Assembly (NCBI GenBank): GCA_016223045.1
Contig: JACRPT010000100.1
Location: 1 to 60,955 of the forward strand
DNA: 60,955 bases
Direction: 5' to 3'
Source of the DNA: Candidatus Eiseniibacteriota bacterium
GTDB lineage: Bacteria > Eisenbacteria > RBG-16-71-46
In this document: piece by piece, positions 34,207-45,519 of the stretch
How positions within the stretch are numbered: the stretch's first letter is position 1
Layout: each line of letters starts with the position of its first letter
Notes under the pieces: model-generated
Told to the model about the DNA's origin: nothing
Database searches by the model: none
Seen by the model: only the letters and a program-made list of their open reading frames with translations
Made by a program: the position numbers and the translations under genes

Positions 34207-35865
34207 ATGAAGCGCCACGCACTCGTCATCGGCCTGCTCGCGCTCGCGCTGGTCGCGCCGCACGCGCCGGCCGCGCGCCTGCCCGATCCGGCCGATCCCA
34301 CGAAGAAGGAGCTCCTTCCTGGCCAGGCCGGCCGGATCCGCGCCGCCGCCGAGCAGGGCGACGCCGCATCGCAGTGGCAGCTGGGCCGGCTCTACGAGGA
34401 AGGGCACGGCGTGGCCCAGCACTTCGGCGAGGCGCTCAAGTGGTACCGGGCCGCCGCCGAGCAGGGTCTCGCCGAAGCTCAGAACAACCTGGGGAAGATG
34501 TACGCGTTCGGCCGCGGCACGGCGCAGGACTACGCCGAGGCGCTCAAGTGGTTCCGCCTGGGCGCGGAGCAGGGTTCCGCCAAGTGCGAGAACAACATCG
34601 GCGTGGCGTACGAGTTCGGCCAGGGCGTGAAACGCGACGACGCCGAGGCGGTGCGCTGGTTCCGCCTGGCGGCCGAGCGGGGGGTCGCGAGGGCGCAGCA
34701 CAACCTCGCCCTCATGCTCGACGCCGGCCGCGGGGTGAAGCTGGACGAAGCCGAGGCGGCGAAGTGGTATCGGCGCGCGGCGGAGCAGGGACTCGCGGAC
34801 GCCCAGGTGCAGCTCGCCTACGACTACCGCGACGGCACCGGCGTGAAGCAGAACCATGAAGAGTCGGTGCGCTGGTTCCGCGCGGCGGCGGAGCAGGGCG
34901 ATGCCATGGCGCAGAACAACCTCGGCGTGGCCTACGCGCTGGGCCGGGGCGTGACCGGGGACGAGGCCGAGGCCGTCCGCTGGTACCAGAAGGCGGCGGA
35001 TCAGGGCAATCCCTACGCTCAGAGCAACCTGGCCTTCCGCTACGCCGAGGGCGACGGCGTGCCGAAGGACGAAGCCAGGGCGCTCGCGTTGTTCCGCAAG
35101 GCCGCCCTCCAGGGCCACGCCACCTCGCAGTTCAAGCTGGGCGAGTTCTACGCGAACGGCCGCGCGGTGGCCCGCGACGATGCGCTGGCCCAGCGCTGGT
35201 ATCGCGAGGCCGCCGAGCGCGGTCACGGCGAGGCCCAGGTGAAGATGGGCCGGCTCCTGTCCGAGGGCCCCGCGGGCTCGCAGGACCCGGTGCGCGCGTG
35301 GTTCTGGTTCAGCCTGGCCGCCGCCGCGAACGAGGAGGGCGCCACCAGGCTGCGCGATGCGGTGGCCGCGCGCATGAAACCGGACCAGCTGAGCGCGGCG
35401 CAGGACCTGGCCCGCGACTGGAAGGCGAAGACGACCCGCGATCCGGTCACCGTCGAGCGGCCGGCCCAGGCCGGCGCGGCCGCGGTGGCCGTGCCGGCGT
35501 CCGCGGCGGCGGCCGCCACCCCACCGGCGAGCGCATCCACGTCCGCGACCGCCGGCAGCTTCGCGATCCAGGAGCTGTACTTCCGACCCGCCCCGGCGCG
35601 CCGCGGCGAGAGCGCGTGGATGGGCGTGCGCTACGCGGTCGCCGGAGCGGCGGGGACGATCCAGGAGTCCTGGTCGCTCATCTGCGACGGCAAGGAGCAG
35701 TTCCCGCCGCTCCAGCTCACCTGGAAGCCCGATCCCGCGCAGCCGCGCCGCGAGATCCCGCTCCCGATCCCGGCGCAGGCGCCGGCGGGCAGCTACCGGC
35801 TGCACCTGAGGGCCATGCTCGGCGGGACCGCGGTCGAGAAGGACTTCGCCTTCGCGGTGCAGTGA
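34207..35865 (+). CDS. Exported Sel1-repeat protein
   Basis: 552 residues. A signal peptide (about 1-22) is followed by roughly nine Sel1-like repeats, each with the A-E-A/A-Q-N-N-L-G-x-x-Y-x-x-G-x-G-V and A-x-x-W-Y/F-R-x-A-A-E-Q-G pattern (about 40-385). Next come an Ala-rich linker (about 415-450) and a C-terminal domain of about 100 residues (W-M-G-V-R-Y-A-V-A-G to the end) that looks like an immunoglobulin-type beta sandwich. Sel1 arrays serve as protein-protein scaffolds; the partner is unknown. ATG 34207 has ACAGGAG 6 nt upstream, which rules out the longer in-frame version. Confidence 0.88.
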   Translation: MKRHALVIGLLALALVAPHAPAARLPDPADPTKKELLPGQAGRIRAAAEQGDAASQWQLGRLYEEGHGVAQHFGEALKWYRAAAEQGLAEAQNNLGKMYAFGRGTAQDYAEALKWFRLGAEQGSAKCENNIGVAYEFGQGVKRDDAEAVRWFRLAAERGVARAQHNLALMLDAGRGVKLDEAEAAKWYRRAAEQGLADAQVQLAYDYRDGTGVKQNHEESVRWFRAAAEQGDAMAQNNLGVAYALGRGVTGDEAEAVRWYQKAADQGNPYAQSNLAFRYAEGDGVPKDEARALALFRKAALQGHATSQFKLGEFYANGRAVARDDALAQRWYREAAERGHGEAQVKMGRLLSEGPAGSQDPVRAWFWFSLAAAANEEGATRLRDAVAARMKPDQLSAAQDLARDWKAKTTRDPVTVERPAQAGAAAVAVPASAAAAATPPASASTSATAGSFAIQELYFRPAPARRGESAWMGVRYAVAGAAGTIQESWSLICDGKEQFPPLQLTWKPDPAQPRREIPLPIPAQAPAGSYRLHLRAMLGGTAVEKDFAFAVQ

Positions 35866-35886
35866 GCCCCGGCCGACAGCCGCCAT

Positions 35887-35930
35887 GACCGCGGGCCGCG
35901 CTCCGACGATGGAGCGCGGCCCGCGCGGTC
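35887..35930. terminator. Bidirectional hairpin terminator
   Basis: An 18-nt arm from 35887 (GACCGCGGGCCGCGCTCC) pairs with the segment ending at 35930 across a 6-nt loop, with a 2-nt bulge. It lies between the convergent Sel1 and POT transporter genes. Confidence 0.7.
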
Positions 35931-35954
35931 GGGCGTCCGGTCGGCGCTTCCCCG

Positions 35955-37268
35955 CTACACCCCCGGCATCGCGCGCTTGAGAGGTCTCAGGAGCGCGAAC
36001 AGGACGATCGCCATCACCAGAGCCATCCCGCCCAGCACGGCGAAGAACGTGGAGTGCTTCCACACCGTCCAGTAGACGCCGATGGCGGTGAGCTTGTTGC
36101 CGATCGCGGTGGCCACGAACCAGCCGCCCATCATCAGCCCGCGCACGCGCTCGGGCGCGACCTTCGAGACCAGCGAGAGCCCCATGGGCGAGAGCATCAG
36201 CTCGCCGCTCGTGAGGATGGCGTACGCGCCGATCAGCCACACGGGCGACACCTTCCCGGTGTCGCCGCCCGCCTTCGCCGCCAGGAACATCACGCCGTAG
36301 CAGGCCGTCGTGAGCAGCATCCCGATCCCCATCTTCGCGGGCGTCGCGGGCTCGCGACCTTTGCGGTCGAGCCACTTCCAGAACCAGATCAGCGGGTAGG
36401 TGAACGCCACCACGAAGAACGGATTGATGGCGTTCGAGATCACCCCCGACACCTTCCAGCGCGTGTTCTCGTTCGCCCAGTAGGTGAGCGTCGAGCCGTT
36501 CTGGTGGAACACCATCCAGAACACGATGACGATCAGGTAGATGACGATGAGCGCGCCGATGCGCCGGGCGTCGGACACCGCGTCGATGGGCTGCGCCTTC
36601 CCCTGCGGCGCCGCGGCGGTGCCCGCCTGCACGGCCCGCCGCCGCCCGTCCGCACCCTCGACGTGGCGCTTGAACAGCCACAGCACGACGATCGAGACCA
36701 CCATGCCGAGCGAGGCCACGCCGAAGGCCGGGCGGAACCCGAATCGGCGCGACATGAACTCCGCGACCACCGGGGCGAAGAACGCGCCGATGTTGATACC
36801 CATGTAGAAGATGTTGTAGGCGCGGTCCTTGAGGTGGCTGCCGGGCGGGTAGAGATTCCCGACCATAGTCGAGACGTTGGGTTTGAAGAACCCGTTCCCG
36901 ATCACCAGCAGCGCCAGCGCAGCGTAGACCGCGGCGAGCGTGTGGATCATGAAGAGCGAGTAGCCCACCATGAAGATCAGGCCGCCGATCAGGACGGAGC
37001 GCCGGTAGCCCAGCCAGCGGTCGGCGATCCACCCGCCCACCAGCGGGCTCGCGTAGACGAACATCAGGTAGTTCGAGTAGAGGCTCGTGGCCTGCGCCGG
37101 GGTCCAGTGGAAGCCCTGGTCGCTGCGCAGATAGAGCGTGAACATCGCCAGCATCGAGTAGAAGCCGAAGCGCTCCCACATCTCGGTGGCGAACAGGACG
37201 TAGAGGCCCTTCGGGTGCTTCTCCGTCACGGGCGGGCTGCCCGCGTCGGCCGCGGCGTGCAATCGCAT
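35955..37268 (-). CDS. POT-family proton-coupled peptide transporter
   Basis: 437 residues with about 12 membrane helices. The N-terminal motif A-T-E-M-W-E-R-F-G-F-Y (near residue 28) holds the E-x-x-E-R-type proton-coupling region, and G-N-G-F-F-K-P-N near 125 is the second POT signature; the F-Y-M-G-I-N-I-G-A segment follows. It imports di- and tripeptides with protons. Start ATG 37268 has AGGAG 9 nt upstream; the longer open frame upstream is antisense to the OPT gene and not real. A related POT gene lies at the right end of the window. Confidence 0.93.
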   Translation of the reverse strand: MRLHAAADAGSPPVTEKHPKGLYVLFATEMWERFGFYSMLAMFTLYLRSDQGFHWTPAQATSLYSNYLMFVYASPLVGGWIADRWLGYRRSVLIGGLIFMVGYSLFMIHTLAAVYAALALLVIGNGFFKPNVSTMVGNLYPPGSHLKDRAYNIFYMGINIGAFFAPVVAEFMSRRFGFRPAFGVASLGMVVSIVVLWLFKRHVEGADGRRRAVQAGTAAAPQGKAQPIDAVSDARRIGALIVIYLIVIVFWMVFHQNGSTLTYWANENTRWKVSGVISNAINPFFVVAFTYPLIWFWKWLDRKGREPATPAKMGIGMLLTTACYGVMFLAAKAGGDTGKVSPVWLIGAYAILTSGELMLSPMGLSLVSKVAPERVRGLMMGGWFVATAIGNKLTAIGVYWTVWKHSTFFAVLGGMALVMAIVLFALLRPLKRAMPGV

Positions 37269-37482
37269 CGGGTTCGCTCCTGAAGGTCGGGGACTCGGAC
37301 CGGGGAGGATCCCGGCCGCTGACCGGACAGCGCGGCGATTCTCGGGGGGCGGGCGTGCCAACGCCAGAGGAAAGATCGCGGGCGCCGGCGGCGTGGTCCC
37401 CGGCGCGGTGCCGGGCCCGGGCGCGGGCGGGCCCCGGCCGCTGCCAGGATGGCTGGCGGGGGCCGCTCGCGGAGAACGGTCG

Positions 37483-37511
37483 TTGACGGTGCTCCGGCCG
37501 CTGGCTAGATT
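37483..37511 (+). promoter_or_regulatory. Sigma-70-like promoter of the OPT transporter gene
   Basis: TTGACG and TAGATT are separated by exactly 17 nt, the best sigma-70-like match noticed in the window. The start codon is 39 nt downstream of the -10 box, with an AGGAGG in the leader. Confidence 0.75.
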
Positions 37512-37550
37512 GGCCGCTTCCCGCGCGGCCGCGCGCCCCGAGGAGGTCCG

Positions 37551-39848
<2,298 letters not shown>

Positions 39849-39916
39849 GCTTCGCGCGCGCAGTGGAGGCGGAACGGGAACGAAGTGCGCGGACGGGGCG
39901 CATCGTTCGCGGCCGG

Positions 39917-39950
39917 GGCGGCCCGACGTGTCACGCGGGACCGGGCCGCC
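39917..39950. terminator. Bidirectional hairpin terminator
   Basis: A perfect 9-bp stem GGCGGCCCG/CGGGCCGCC with a 16-nt loop, located between the convergent OPT and GTPase genes. Confidence 0.55.
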
Positions 39951-39963
39951 GGGCACCGCCCGT

Positions 39964-40956
39964 CTACGCGTGCAGCTCGACCACGTCGCGGTCGGTGAGC
40001 ACGTGGTCGCGGTCCACCTGCTGGCCGTCGAAGCGCGCGTGGCCCCAGATGCGCGCGTACTTGAGGCGCGCCGCGATGTCCTTGTGCACGGCGCACGCCA
40101 GGTCGTACACCGTGGCGCCCTGTGCGAGCACGAAGGGCCGCGCGTGGTCGGGCTTCCTGCCGGGCTCCTTGGCGTAGATGCGGATCCGGCCCAGCTCGGC
40201 GAACAGCGCACGCCGCAGCTCCTCGAGGCCGTCGCCGCGTTCGGCCGAGACCGCGAAGAACGGCAGCTCCTCCCCCAGCGATTCGCGCGCCAGCGCGGCG
40301 AAGGTGCCGTCACCGTCCAGGTCGCGCTTGTTCGCCACCACGAACACCGGCCTGACCGCCAGCAGCGGTGAGGCGTCGGGCGGCAGCGGCCGCGAGCGCG
40401 GCCACACCCGCGCGCGCTCGAGCAGCGCGCGGCAGGCCGCGACTCCGTCGTCGAGGTCGTCGCCCGCGAGGTCCAGCACCAGCGCCACGCCGTCGGCGTT
40501 GCGCACCAGGTTCGTCATGTAGGGCTCGACGTGGTGCGCGGCCACGGCGGGCGTGTCCACCAGCTGCACCTGCACGTCCTCGAACGGCATCATCCCGGGC
40601 TGCGGCGCGTGCGTGGTGAACGGGTAGGGCGCCACCTCGGGGTGCGCGTGGGTGAGCGCGGCGAGGAGGCGCGACTTGCCCGCGTTGGGCGGGCCGATCA
40701 GCGCCCACTGGCCTGCGCCCTCGCGATGCACGTGCCCCGGGTCGGCGCGGTGCGCCCCGGGCTTCTTCGCGTGCTGGCTCTCCTCCTCCAGCTTCGCGAT
40801 GCGGTGGCGCAGGTCGGCGTGGATCTTCTCGGTGCCCTTGTGCTTCGGCAGCAGGGCCAGCATCTCCCGCAACGCGACGAGCTTCTCCTCGTGGCTCGCC
40901 GCCTGGCGGAAGCGCTGCTCCGCCTCCCTGTAGTCTGGCGTCAGGTTCGCCGGCAT
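39964..40956 (-). CDS. Obg/DRG-like GTPase with TGS domain
   Basis: 330 residues. An N-terminal helical region (about 5-62) precedes the G domain: G1 G-P-P-N-A-G-K-S at 88-95, G2 Y-P-F-T-T-H, G3 D-T-P-A at 134-137 and G4 N-K-R-D at 209-212. The C-terminus, about 250-330, is a TGS domain ending D-H-V-L-T-D-R-D-V-V-E-L-H-A. This resembles eukaryotic/archaeal DRG proteins more than ObgE, and it lacks the glycine-rich OBG fold. It probably binds ribosomes or RNA. The ATG has no ribosome binding site and lies 8 nt after a perfect TATAAT, so the mRNA is likely leaderless. Confidence 0.88.
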   Translation of the reverse strand: MPANLTPDYREAEQRFRQAASHEEKLVALREMLALLPKHKGTEKIHADLRHRIAKLEEESQHAKKPGAHRADPGHVHREGAGQWALIGPPNAGKSRLLAALTHAHPEVAPYPFTTHAPQPGMMPFEDVQVQLVDTPAVAAHHVEPYMTNLVRNADGVALVLDLAGDDLDDGVAACRALLERARVWPRSRPLPPDASPLLAVRPVFVVANKRDLDGDGTFAALARESLGEELPFFAVSAERGDGLEELRRALFAELGRIRIYAKEPGRKPDHARPFVLAQGATVYDLACAVHKDIAARLKYARIWGHARFDGQQVDRDHVLTDRDVVELHA

Positions 40957-40964
40957 CGGGCGTC

Positions 40965-40994
40965 ATTATAGAGAAGGAAGGGCGGTCTGGGCAG
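40965..40994 (-). promoter_or_regulatory. Promoter of the TGS GTPase gene (leaderless)
   Basis: On the minus strand a perfect TATAAT (40965-40970) has a weak -35 CTGCCC 18 nt upstream. The ATG begins 8 nt after the -10 box, so transcription would start at or next to the start codon. Confidence 0.6.
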
Positions 40995-41020
40995 GGGGCT
41001 CGCGGCGGCCTCGCTGCGCC

Positions 41021-42430
41021 TCAGGCGGTGACCGTCTCCTCCTCGATCGCTACGCACACGAGCGCGCGGGCGAACCTCGCCCGCACCCGCGCCACCAGGA
41101 AGGCCGCCACCGCCGCCAACCCGGCCACCAGCCCCCACCACAACCCGACCGCGCCGCCGCCCAGCCCGAACCCGAGCCACAGGCTCACCGGCAAGCCGAT
41201 CAGCCAGAACCCCAGCACGTTCACCACCATCGGCGCTCTCGTGTCGCCGACGCCGCGCAGCACGCCGACCGAGACTACCTGCAGCCCGTCGAACACCTGG
41301 AACACTCCGGCGATGGGGATGAGCCGCATCGCCAGCGCCACCACCGCGGTGTCGGAGCTGTAGACGCGCGCCAGCAGGCCGGGCAGGGCGAACAGCATGA
41401 ACCCGCTCAGGAGCATGAACGCGCCGCCCGCGCCGAGCGCGGCCACGGCGGCGCGGCGCGCGCGCGGCGCGTCGCCCGCGCCGACCGACTGTCCCACCAG
41501 CACGGCGGCCGCGCCGCCGACGCCGAGCGGCACCATGAAGGTGAGCGAGGCGATGTTGATGGCGACCTGGTGCGAGGCCATCGCCACGGTACCGAGCCGG
41601 CCCATGAGCAGCGCGATCACGCCGAACACGCCGATCTCGAGCTGGATCTGGACGCCGATCGGGATGCCGAGCCGCAGCATGCGCCCGAGCGGCGCGAGGG
41701 CGATGGACTCGCGTCGCAGCGGCACCAGGCGCGGGGAGAGCTCGCGCCAGGCGATGGCGAGCAGGCCGAGCGCCATGCCCCAGCGCCCGCAGGTGGCGGC
41801 GAGGCCCGCGCCCACCGCGCCCAGCGCGGGGCAGCCCAGCTTGCCGAAGATGAACATCCAGCCCAGTGCGGCGTTCAGCAGGTTCGCGAGCACGATGGTG
41901 ATGACCACGGGCCGCATGCGCCCCATCGCCTGCAGGCTCTGGCGCAGCACGACGAAGGCGAAGAACGGCAGCACGCCCGGGATCGAGACCGCGACGTAGC
42001 GCGCGGTGAGCGGCACCACGTCCGCGGGCTGGCCGAGCACGCCGAGGAAGGCGTGCACCGGCAGGAACAGCGCCGAGGTCGGCACGGTCAGCAACACGCT
42101 CAGCACCAGCCCGCGCTGGATGCCGCGCGCCACCGCTGCATCGTCGCGCGCCCCCACCGCCTGCGCCACGATCGGATCGAGCGCCATCAAGGTGCCCATG
42201 CCGAAGACCAGCAGCGCGAACACGTAGAGGTTGCCGAGCGCGGCGGCAGCGAGCGCGGTGGCGTTGACGTGGCCCACCATGATGGTGTCCACCACGCCCA
42301 TCAGCATCATGCCGAGCTGGACGGTGACGATCGGGACGGCGAGCCCGGCCAGCCGGCCGAAGTCCTCGCGCGTCGGCAGGGAGCGGGACCATCCGCTCGT
42401 GGGGGCGTGGGTGTCGGGCGCGGCCATCAT
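41021..42430 (-). CDS. MATE-family multidrug efflux transporter
   Basis: 469 residues with 12 membrane helices in two repeats. The first half has V-D-T-I-M-V-G-H, the M-A-L-D-P-I-V-A-Q-A-V-G-A stretch and Q-S-L-Q-A-M-G-R-M-R-P. The second half has A-M-A-S-H-Q-V-A-I-N and V-G-Q-S-V-G-A-G, all family hallmarks. It exports cationic compounds in exchange for protons or sodium. Two adjacent ATGs (42430 and 42427) are possible starts and neither has a good ribosome binding site. It diverges from the TPR peptidase gene. Confidence 0.93.
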   Translation of the reverse strand: MMAAPDTHAPTSGWSRSLPTREDFGRLAGLAVPIVTVQLGMMLMGVVDTIMVGHVNATALAAAALGNLYVFALLVFGMGTLMALDPIVAQAVGARDDAAVARGIQRGLVLSVLLTVPTSALFLPVHAFLGVLGQPADVVPLTARYVAVSIPGVLPFFAFVVLRQSLQAMGRMRPVVITIVLANLLNAALGWMFIFGKLGCPALGAVGAGLAATCGRWGMALGLLAIAWRELSPRLVPLRRESIALAPLGRMLRLGIPIGVQIQLEIGVFGVIALLMGRLGTVAMASHQVAINIASLTFMVPLGVGGAAAVLVGQSVGAGDAPRARRAAVAALGAGGAFMLLSGFMLFALPGLLARVYSSDTAVVALAMRLIPIAGVFQVFDGLQVVSVGVLRGVGDTRAPMVVNVLGFWLIGLPVSLWLGFGLGGGAVGLWWGLVAGLAAVAAFLVARVRARFARALVCVAIEEETVTA

Positions 42431-42493
42431 GCGCGCAGGATGCCCCGAACCGCGGCGCGGCGCCAGTCGCGTGCGGCGCAGCAAGCCATCGGC

Positions 42494-42500
42494 TAGACTG
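42494..42500 (+). promoter_or_regulatory. -10 box directly before the TPR peptidase gene
   Basis: CTAGACT (TAGACT hexamer) lies about 8 nt before the GTG start, with no ribosome binding site between them. This suggests a leaderless transcript; no clear -35 box is visible. Confidence 0.4.
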
Positions 42501-42507
42501 CGCGGCC

Positions 42508-45198
42508 GTGCTGCCCATCACGCCCGTCGCACTCGCGCTCTCCACGCTCGTGGCGACCGCCGCGCCCGACACCGGGCTGTTCGCTCCGGTCGTGGCGCAG
42601 CAGGCGCACCGGCTGGAGGCGCTCTCCCGCCCCGCCGAAGCCGCGCCGGACGTCGAGCGGGTCGAGACCCTGCTCGCCGCGGGCCGCGTGGACGAGGCGC
42701 GCGCGGCGCTGGCCACGCTGGCGGGCGAGCCGCGGCGCGTGGCGGTGGCGAAGGCGCGCGTGCTGCTGGCGGCGCAGGACTTCGCCGCCGCCGCGCCGCT
42801 GGTGGCGGCGATGGCGGCGCAACGGGCTCCCACCGACGACGAGCGCCAGGTGCGCTTCGACTGGCTGTTCGCGCACGACGACGCGGCCACGGTGGACCGC
42901 CTGACGCGCGGCGCTTCGCTCGCGGCCCGCACCCGCGCGTCGCTCCCCGTCCTGCTCGCGGCCGGCCGGCTCGCCTACGATCTCCTGAACTACGCCCGCG
43001 CCGACTCGTGCTTCGCGCGGGTGCTGGAGCGCGCGGGAGCGCCGCCCGCCGCGCGCGCCGCGGCGCTCACCGGACTCGCGAAGAGCGCGCTGCGCCGCCG
43101 CGACTTCGACCGCGCGTTCGCCGAACTGCGCGAGTCGGTGGCGGCCGAGGCGACGGCCGACGGGCTCACGACCCTGTCCGAGGCGCTGGTGCGGCTCGGG
43201 CGGACCGACGAGGCCATCACGGCGGCTGAGTGGGCGGTGCGGCTCAACCCCTACAGCGACGCCGCGCACTACCTGCTCGGCAACGGCTACTCGCGAAGGA
43301 ACTACACCGAGCTGTTCGCCGCCTACCCGCAGACCTTCGCGGACTCCGCGGGGCGCCGCGCCCTGGCGCAGGCCGACAGCCTGGTCGCCGCCGGCGACCG
43401 CAGCGGCGCGCGCGCCACCTGCGAGGCGCTGCGCGGCGCCCACCCCGGCTGGGCCGACGCCTGCGTGCGGCTGGCGTCGCTCGACTTCGAGGACTGCCGG
43501 TTCGAGAGCGCGCGCGACCTGGCGTTCGCGGCGCTCGCGCTGTGCCCCGAGTACGGCCGCGCCCACGCCGTGCTGGCGAAGGCGCTCGAATCGCAGCGCT
43601 TCGCGGTGGACGTGCACCGCGCCGGCTACGAGCGGCGCTTCGCCGCGGCTCCCATGCCGAAGGTGCCCGGCATCGAGCGGTTCGTGCTCAACTGGAAGTC
43701 GCTCTCGCCGCGCCACCAGAAGCGCGTCGCGCTCTCCGTGGCGCCGTGGAGGACCTTCCTGCCCGTGCTTATCGAGGGCGGCGCGACCTACACGATCAAG
43801 CCGCTCCACATGCTGCTCTCGGAGACGCCGTACGGCGAGACGCTGCGCGACCAGCGCATCAGCTACGACTCGCGCCTGTGGGACGACGTGCGCGGCGCCG
43901 GCGGCTACCACACCGTGACCGGAATCGAGGACGTGGAGCGCACCATCTTCGACCGCTACAACACCGTGCTCCACGAGCTGACGCACCAGGTGCACGGCGT
44001 GCTCACCGCCGACCAGGCCCGGGAGATCCAGGAGCGCTACCGCCGCGCCAAGGCGCGCGACGACGCCACGAAGAACGGGTTCCTCTCCCGCTACGCCGGC
44101 GGGAGCGTCCACGAGTACTTCGCCGAAGGCGCCAACGCGCTCGAGTCACCGCGGCGCGACCGCTACGACCCGCGCGAGGTGGTGCGCGAGCGCCTCGCCG
44201 CCCTCGACCCGGACCTGATGAAGCTGGTGCAGCGCCGCTTCGCCCAGGCCGACGTGAGCGCGAGCTACGCCGTGGCGTACGTGAACGCCGGCGACGACCG
44301 CGTGGAGCGCGGCGCCATCGAGCCCGCGGTCGCGTTCTACGAGAAGGCGCTGGCGCGGAGCCCCGGCGAGGAGACCGCGCTGGTCTCGCTGACGAATGCG
44401 CTCACCCTGGGCGGGCGGCGCGACAGCGCGCTCGCCGCAGCCGCGCGGGCACTGGCGGCCCATCCCGCGAGCGGCGCGGTGGTGACCGCGGCGGCCGACG
44501 CGTATTGGCACGGCGGCCGCGGGCTGGACCAGGCGCTGGCCCTGCTCGAGCGTTCACGCCCCGCGGTGCGCGCCGAGGACCGCTGGCGCGTGGACCTGGC
44601 GATCGGCCGCTATGCGTGGATGAAACCGGCCGCCGCGCGCTCGCTGGCCGCTTTCGACTCGGTGCTGGCGTACCAGTCCGACAACCCCGAGGCGCTGCGC
44701 GGCCGCGCCGCGGCGCTGGCGCTGACCGGCCGCTGGGACTCCAGCGCCGTGGCCTACGACCGGGCGGTGCGGGTGCGCACCGGGATCGTCGAGCTGCGCT
44801 GCGACTACGCGCGCGACCTGCTGCGCGCCGGGCGCGTGGAGCAGGCCCGGACCCAGCTCGCCGAGGCGCAGCTCCTCGACCGCGAGAACGCCACCGCCGA
44901 GGCGCTGCGCGGCTGGGCGGACCTCCTGGCGGAGGACCGGAAGGCGGCGCGCGCGCACGTCACGCAGGCGCTGGGATGGGGGCCGTGGTGCGACCTCGCC
45001 AGCATCGTCCTGGGCGGGATCGAGCTGGCCGAGGGGAACGAGGACGCGGCGAACGCGGCGTGGGCGCCGGTCAGGGAGCGCATCGCTTCGGGCGCGCCGC
45101 CAGGGTACGTCTACCGCCCGAAGCTCGCGGTGTGGGAAGGCGTGCACGAGCTGCCGGCGGTCGAGCGCATGATCCTGGAGATGCTCGAGGGACGATAG
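42508..45198 (+). CDS. Exported TPR protein with gluzincin-type metallopeptidase domain
   Basis: 896 residues with an N-terminal signal-like stretch. TPR-type helical repeats fill about 40-370. A peptidase domain follows, with zinc motif H-E-L-T-H at 489-493 and the downstream Glu in E-Y-F-A-E-G (near 540) that serves as third ligand in gluzincins. More TPR repeats run from about 590 to 890 (A-V-A-F-Y-E-K-A-L-A-R-S-P-G type). Such TPR-peptidase-TPR proteins are usually extracytoplasmic, and the substrate is unknown. The start is GTG without a ribosome binding site, just after a -10-like box. Confidence 0.75.
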   Translation: MLPITPVALALSTLVATAAPDTGLFAPVVAQQAHRLEALSRPAEAAPDVERVETLLAAGRVDEARAALATLAGEPRRVAVAKARVLLAAQDFAAAAPLVAAMAAQRAPTDDERQVRFDWLFAHDDAATVDRLTRGASLAARTRASLPVLLAAGRLAYDLLNYARADSCFARVLERAGAPPAARAAALTGLAKSALRRRDFDRAFAELRESVAAEATADGLTTLSEALVRLGRTDEAITAAEWAVRLNPYSDAAHYLLGNGYSRRNYTELFAAYPQTFADSAGRRALAQADSLVAAGDRSGARATCEALRGAHPGWADACVRLASLDFEDCRFESARDLAFAALALCPEYGRAHAVLAKALESQRFAVDVHRAGYERRFAAAPMPKVPGIERFVLNWKSLSPRHQKRVALSVAPWRTFLPVLIEGGATYTIKPLHMLLSETPYGETLRDQRISYDSRLWDDVRGAGGYHTVTGIEDVERTIFDRYNTVLHELTHQVHGVLTADQAREIQERYRRAKARDDATKNGFLSRYAGGSVHEYFAEGANALESPRRDRYDPREVVRERLAALDPDLMKLVQRRFAQADVSASYAVAYVNAGDDRVERGAIEPAVAFYEKALARSPGEETALVSLTNALTLGGRRDSALAAAARALAAHPASGAVVTAAADAYWHGGRGLDQALALLERSRPAVRAEDRWRVDLAIGRYAWMKPAAARSLAAFDSVLAYQSDNPEALRGRAAALALTGRWDSSAVAYDRAVRVRTGIVELRCDYARDLLRAGRVEQARTQLAEAQLLDRENATAEALRGWADLLAEDRKAARAHVTQALGWGPWCDLASIVLGGIELAEGNEDAANAAWAPVRERIASGAPPGYVYRPKLAVWEGVHELPAVERMILEMLEGR

Positions 45199-45207
45199 GG
45201 CGGGCCC

Positions 45208-45243
45208 GGACCCCTCGTGGCTCCGCCGCCGGGGTCCCGTCTT
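45208..45243 (+). terminator. Rho-independent-type terminator after the TPR peptidase gene
   Basis: The stem GGACCCC/GGGGTCC with a 16-nt loop is followed by CGTCTTTG, 10 nt after the stop codon. Confidence 0.55.
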
Positions 45244-45266
45244 TGACACCCCCGGGACGGGCGCTC

Positions 45267-45464
45267 GCCCGGACTATTCATGAGCCCGCCGCCTGCGAGC
45301 GCGATCTGCCCGCCATCCGCGGCGTCGTTCGACCGGCCGCGACCCACGCTTCGCGTGGGTGCCCCGCGACGTGTTGACAACACGACTCCGTCGCGGCCGG
45401 TCGAACTCCTTGCGGCTGACAGGCATCTCGCACTCTCGGCTGGCGGTCCATGAATAGTCCGGGC
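45267..45464. mobile_element. 198-bp palindromic element, MITE-like
   Basis: Perfect 16-bp outer inverted repeats (GCCCGGACTATTCATG at 45267-45282; complement at 45449-45464) enclose a degenerate complementary stretch. Perfect 17-bp inner arms follow (GTTCGACCGGCCGCGAC at 45327-45343; complement at 45390-45406). The centre holds two further hairpins, CCCACGC-TTC-GCGTGGG (45343-45359) and GTGTTG-A-CAACAC (45371-45383). It has no transposase and no clear target duplication. A non-autonomous transposable element is the likeliest explanation; a structured regulatory RNA ahead of the sulfatase-fold gene is the alternative. Confidence 0.65.
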
Positions 45465-45519
45465 TAGGATGTCCGCGGTTCCTCGCTCCTCCAGCATCTC
45501 CCCGACCGAAGGGCCACTC

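Noticed and set aside
44515-44530. A further sigma-54-like match TGGCACG-N4-CCGC
   Set aside because: It lies inside the TPR peptidase coding sequence and no gene start follows it.
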